A DNA stretch of 64,000 nucleotides, from positions 47,333,237 through 47,397,236 of the forward strand of contig NC_016133.3 of the NCBI RefSeq assembly GCF_000005505.3. Direction: 5' to 3'. The position numbers and the translations under genes are program-made. Positions 60,240-64,000 of this stretch are shown piece after piece. The DNA comes from Brachypodium distachyon (lineage: Eukaryota; Streptophyta; Magnoliopsida; Poales; Poaceae). The notes beneath the pieces were generated by a model that was not told the DNA's origin, made no database searches, and saw nothing but the letters and a program-made list of their open reading frames with translations. Position 1 is the stretch's first letter. The number at the start of each line of letters is the position of its first letter.

Positions 60240-61524
60240 CCCAGGCTGCCTTCTCCTCCAGAGCGCCCTCTCGCGGCTGCCCGCTCCTCGCCGAGCTCGC
60301 GCGCCCGCAGCCGCTTCCCTCGCCCTCTACTCCCGCGTTCGCGCTGCCACCACACCCACACCCAGACACCCTTCACCTTCTCCCTCCTCCTCGCTGCCCT
60401 CGACTCGTCCCATCCCACCAGGCCACCACCTCCTCCTACGGCAGCGCCCGCCTCGCCACGCCCGTCGCACACGCGCCGGCGCTCAAGTGCGGAGCGCTCG
60501 CGCACGCCGTCGTCACCAACTCCCTCCTCAAGCTCTACTGCGCCATCGGCCTCCTCCCCCACGCGCGCAGGGTGTTCGACAAGGTTGCCGCTCTGGACGT
60601 GGCCTCCTGGAACACGATGGTGTCCGGGTACGGCAAGAGCGGTGACCTGCCGGCAGCGCGGGAGGTGTTTGGCAGAATGCCGGAGCGGAACCTGGTGTCT
60701 TGGAGCGCGATGATCGACGCGCTTGTGCGTGCTGAGGAGTTTGGCGAGGCGCCGTCCGTGTGTGATGAGATGATGGGGGAGGGTGTCAAGCCGGATGTGG
60801 CGGTGCTGGTGAGCATGCTCAAGGAGTCAAGGCGTGTGCACATCTTGGTCCGGTCAAGAGGGGTCGGTGGGCCCATTGGTATCTGGAAAGCGAGGGGTTT
60901 GTGGGGAGGCAAAGGAATGTCATGGTTTAGACGGCACTGATGGACATGTACTGCAAGTTTGGGTGCATGGAGGAGGCGTGGTGTGTTTTCGACGGCATTC
61001 GCTTCCATGACGTTGTGCTGTGGAATTCAATGATAGGAGGGCCTGCAATGAACGGCCATGGTCACCGTGCACTTGAGTTGTTCCAAATGATGCTCCAAAT
61101 CAGCCGACGTTTGTTGCTGCTTTCTGCGCGTGTGCCCACACAGGCCATGTGGACGAAGGGAGTGCGATTTTCAAGTCCATGCGGCACCATGGAATCGAGC
61201 CACAGAGGGAGCACTATGGGCGCCTTGCTGATGGCTTGGTGGGCGCATGGACAAGGCTGAGGCTGTATTGCTGGATATGCCAATGAACCACATGCCTTGC
61301 AATGGGGTGCGCTGATGTTGTCATGCCAGATGCACAATGTTATTACTGTCGGAGAATATGTAGGGAAACGGCTCATTGACCTAGAGCCACATGATGGTGG
61401 ACATGATGCCGTGCTGTTTAACCTGCATGCAGCCAGTGGTCGATGGGAAGATGGAAGAGCAATTCAGCAGATGATGCTGGAGAAGGGAGCCAAGAAAGAT
61501 GCGGGTTTGAGCCTCATGGAATGA
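60240..61524 (+). pseudogene. PLS-class pentatricopeptide repeat (PPR) gene, pseudogene
   Basis: PPR proteins bind organellar RNA. Here repeats are clear (VVTNSLLKLYCAIGLLPHAR, RVFDKVAALDVASWNTMVSG, MPERNLVSWSAMIDALVRA). The frame shifts after about 60840 and a TAG interrupts before TALMDMYCKFGCMEEAWCVF. The next segment (AHTGHVDEGSAIFKSMRHHG) and the closing E-domain part (VGEYVGKRLIDLEPHDGG, then stop at 61522-61524) each lie in other frames. No DYW motif is present. At least three breaks make it non-functional. Real PPR genes of this class are usually intronless, as this one seems to have been. Confidence 0.85.
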
Positions 61525-61607
61525 AATGGTTTGGTTCCACGATCCACACTCCGGACAAGGCAGATCTATTCCCTGCAGAAAGGTACGAATAACTTAGACT
61601 AGTACTA

Positions 61608-61868
61608 CCTCTGTTCCTATATATATATAAGATGTTCTAGGTTTGTCCTAACTCGAATTTCTTAAAGTTTAACCAAGTTTATAGAAAAATATACTAATAT
61701 ATTCAATTTCAAATAAGTATACTATGAAAATATATATCATAATGGATTTAACAAAACTAATTTGGAGTCGTAGATCTTGATGATATTTTTTTCTATAAAC
61801 TTGGTCAAACTTTAAATTTTTTGACTTAGGACAAACCTAGAAAATCTTATATTTAGGAACTGATGGAG
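61608..61868. mobile_element. Complete Stowaway-type MITE (261 bp)
   Basis: Long imperfect inverted repeats: left CCTCTGTTCCTATATATATA with AGATGTTCTAGGTTTGTCCT, right AGGACAAACCTAGAAAATCT with TTTAGGAACTGATGGAG. TA flanks both ends. It is the reference copy for the degenerate ones at 13985, 40220 and 57225. Confidence 0.88.
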
Positions 61869-61870
61869 TA

Positions 61871-62737
61871 CTCTGTAAGTAATTGTGAGCCAGAGCAAGT
61901 ATAAAGCGCATGTGGTACATACGTTTTTCGATAAAGGGTATCGTTACAGACATACAGTACCTAGCTACAGTATTCAACGTTCTGCACAGACAGGTAACCC
62001 TCACCCCGAACAGCTACCTATTCTCCAGCAGATCAGCAGCAAAAACACAAGCTACCGACAGGCCCGATGACACTTCTTCTGTACAAGTGTTTTTTCTTCT
62101 GCTCCATTTCTGCACATCAGCGCCTCCGTAAGATCGTTGCTTTTCCATCTTGGTGACACCGCACCAGGCTCTCCATTTTCAAGGCAATTGTAGTGCACTA
62201 CCTGCAGCCCCTGTTCAACTGCAACGTATTCTTGCCATAAAGCAAGAACCCGGAGAAGATGGTAGGCAGGCAGATGCTGATGCTCGCCATCCACCCCGAC
62301 CCCGGTCGTAGTTTTTGGCACAATAGCCAATTCCGCAATCCCATTCCTCATCCTTTCTCCCGTCATTCTGATGATCCACATGGGACTTATTTTTTGAAGT
62401 GAGCATGCCTTAGTCTACCAATCAGTGTTTTGTGTATCCATCTAATTTCTGACGCATTAATCCAAAAAATTGTTTAATGCTGATTGCAGGATACCGAAAA
62501 GTCGAAGTTAAACAATTGCGTATGGATCACCTGTGCATAAAATGTATAAAGACTCCAGACAGAGACATTTTAATTAAAGAATAAGGTGTCAGCTCCATCA
62601 CGTTGTACTGGGTTCTCACTCATGGCAAGGAAACAAAGTAAGAATGGTGCACATGGTAGTTGCACATGTCAACTGCAAACATTGTTTAATTTGATAAATT
62701 TTCATGGGGATGAGGATGAGGTTGAGGTCAACTGTCA
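61871..62737. other. Spacer upstream of the beta-glucosidase
   Basis: A minus-strand frame at 62052-62381 has no recognised domain. No gene is called. Confidence 0.4.
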
Positions 62738-62744
62738 TATAAAT
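62738..62744 (+). promoter_or_regulatory. TATA box of the beta-glucosidase gene
   Basis: TATAAAT, 40 bases upstream of the ATG, so the 5' UTR would be about 10-15 bases if initiation is at the usual spacing. Assigned by position and sequence only. Confidence 0.5.
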
Positions 62745-62783
62745 CCCCCCTAAGGGCGAACCAACGCAAGAACATAGGCATAG

Positions 62784-64000
62784 ATGGGTGTTACTGCCTT
62801 CTTCTACATCTTGCTGTCCCTCTGGGTTCAAGATGCAGCTGCCATTATTGACTTCACAAGATGTGATTTTGCACAAGACTTCGTATTTGGAGCTGGAACC
62901 TCAGCATACCAGGTAATACGATGAAATCTTGTTTATTCTGAAAATCATGGTTTGCTAAAGTTTGATGTTCCATCTGCATATAGTACGAGGGTGCTGTTGC
63001 TGAGGATGGAAGGAGCCCAAGCGATTGGGACACTTTCACTCATTCAGGTTTGTTGCTAACTTGCTGCTACCTATTGTGTAATTTATCTTTCTGATTTTGG
63101 GGTGCTGCTATAAAATTTGGCTGCAAGTTTCATAAAAAGAATTACTATAGCATGGTAGCATGTGACTATTTTTGTTATTCCTCCGTCCAACAAAGGATGT
63201 CTCAACTTTGACTAAATTTGAATGCATCTATACACTAAGTTATGTCTAGATACATCCAAATTTTGGCAAACTTGAGACATCTTTTATTGGACGGAGGGAG
63301 TGTTTGTTTTGTATTTCGAAGGTCTAACAACAAGAGGTTTTCACAGTTACATCATTTTCATGATGAATGAAGTAGAAAATTGACCAATTCCCTTTCAGAC
63401 TAACACTTCCATAGAATCTCGTTTTTGTTACTAAAGTAGTACTAAATTGAACATGATGATAGGCCATAACCGGCACCACAGGTGGTTGAGCATTGTTGAT
63501 TTGTGTTGACAGGTAAAATGCCAGACAAAAGCACAGGAGATATTGCTGCAGATGGGTACCATAAATACAAGGTAAACAGTAAGAGAAATCTTCTGCCCGT
63601 GTTTCGAAGTCTATGTGTATGCATCAACTTTAGGACTAATTCAGAATTTCTCAGATCTAGGCATTCCAAAAGAAATCATTTACTTATCTGATATTTCAGG
63701 AGGATATAAAGCTTATATATGAGACAGGCCTAGAGGCCTATAGGTTCTCCATCTCCTGGTCAAGGCTTATTCCAAGTACAGAATTCGTCACAAGGTCCAT
63801 CATGACAAGGCAGTTTATTTTTCTATTTTTTTTCTAACTGTTTCAGCAAAATTCATGGTTCACAGATGGACGTGGGGCTGTCAATCCCAAAGGGCTAGAC
63901 TACTACAACAACATCATAGATGAACTTGTCAAACGTGGTAAATACTCTTTCCATTTCTCTGTATCTGTCCTTGACCTTGGGGGTCTCCGTTTCAAACTAT
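62784..64000 (+). CDS. GH1 beta-glucosidase, 5' part of gene
   Basis: Family 1 glycoside hydrolase, retaining beta-glucosidase; plant members act on glycosylated hormones, phenolics or cell-wall oligosaccharides, and some are transglucosidases. Exons seen: 62784-62912, 62984-63047, 63513-63571, 63700-63775, 63866-63937; the last intron starts at 63938 and the gene continues beyond the window. A signal peptide (residues 1-20, [12 protein letters not shown]) indicates secretion or vacuolar entry. GH1 blocks: [11 protein letters not shown] then [52 protein letters not shown] and [16 protein letters not shown]. The catalytic glutamates (TFNEP and ENG) lie outside. Small phase-conserved exons match the usual plant GH1 structure. 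Intron 2 contains a Stowaway MITE. Confidence 0.92.
63178..63300. mobile_element. Stowaway MITE (123 bp), copy B, in beta-glucosidase intron 2
   Basis: TIRs TTCCTCCGTCCAACAAAGGA and TTTTATTGGACGGAGGGAG, TA at the left and TG at the right. It is the inverted counterpart, at equal length, of the 23960-24082 element. Confidence 0.88.

Overview
The window is nuclear DNA from a plant, most likely a grass of the Pooideae. The gene models are split by canonical GT-AG introns. Proteins look grass-like: a grass-type NB-ARC gene without LRRs, a DUF295 F-box gene and a PDIL5-2 type protein. The intergenic space is full of Stowaway, Tourist/Harbinger and hAT-like MITEs, a tRNA-derived SINE, LINEs and a Sirevirus-like solo LTR. 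About ten gene loci in 64 kb suggests a compact grass genome such as Brachypodium; that genus is an inference from gene density and repeat style. There is no operon, CRISPR, phage or plasmid content.

Layout, left to right. 1-3177 (+): last exons of an alkaline/neutral invertase. 5691-6671 (+): single-exon TRAPPC12-like TPR protein. 7660-8900 (+): unrecognised, partly coding-like block. 9359-11548 (-): five-exon membrane-anchored protein disulfide isomerase (PDIL5-2 type, 423 aa). 14520-15995 (-): intronless NB-ARC gene. 17875-19372 (-): two-exon small mitochondrial protein, probably a complex IV subunit. 24580-25119 (+): DUF688-like basic protein. 25554-37230: repeat-rich block with LINEs, the solo LTR, the SINE, foldback elements and a 222-bp tandem repeat. 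37889-39033 (-): DUF295 F-box pseudogene. 40589-45037 (-): 12-exon PSK SIMULATOR (DUF3475/DUF668) gene. 47026-48992: two nested Harbinger-type elements. 49649-53159 (+): YY1-type five-zinc-finger factor. 54653-59029 (+): 12-exon transmembrane-9 (TMN1-like) gene. 60240-61524 (+): PPR pseudogene. 62784-right edge (+): first five exons of a GH1 beta-glucosidase.

The intact genes are housekeeping or single-gene functions (sugar cleavage, vesicle tethering, ER folding, respiration, endomembrane transport, transcription, growth signalling). They do not form a pathway cluster. I found no convincing multi-gene novel system. The most informative signals are structural. They are precisely bounded nested insertions with target-site duplications, an 81-nt stop-free intron and an 18-nt microexon in the TMN gene, a GC-AG intron in the PSI gene, several tandem duplications, and a 22-residue repeat relic near 17.1 kb. 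Exon boundaries were placed by hand from splice consensus, reading-frame phase and family similarity. All intact multi-exon models close in frame.
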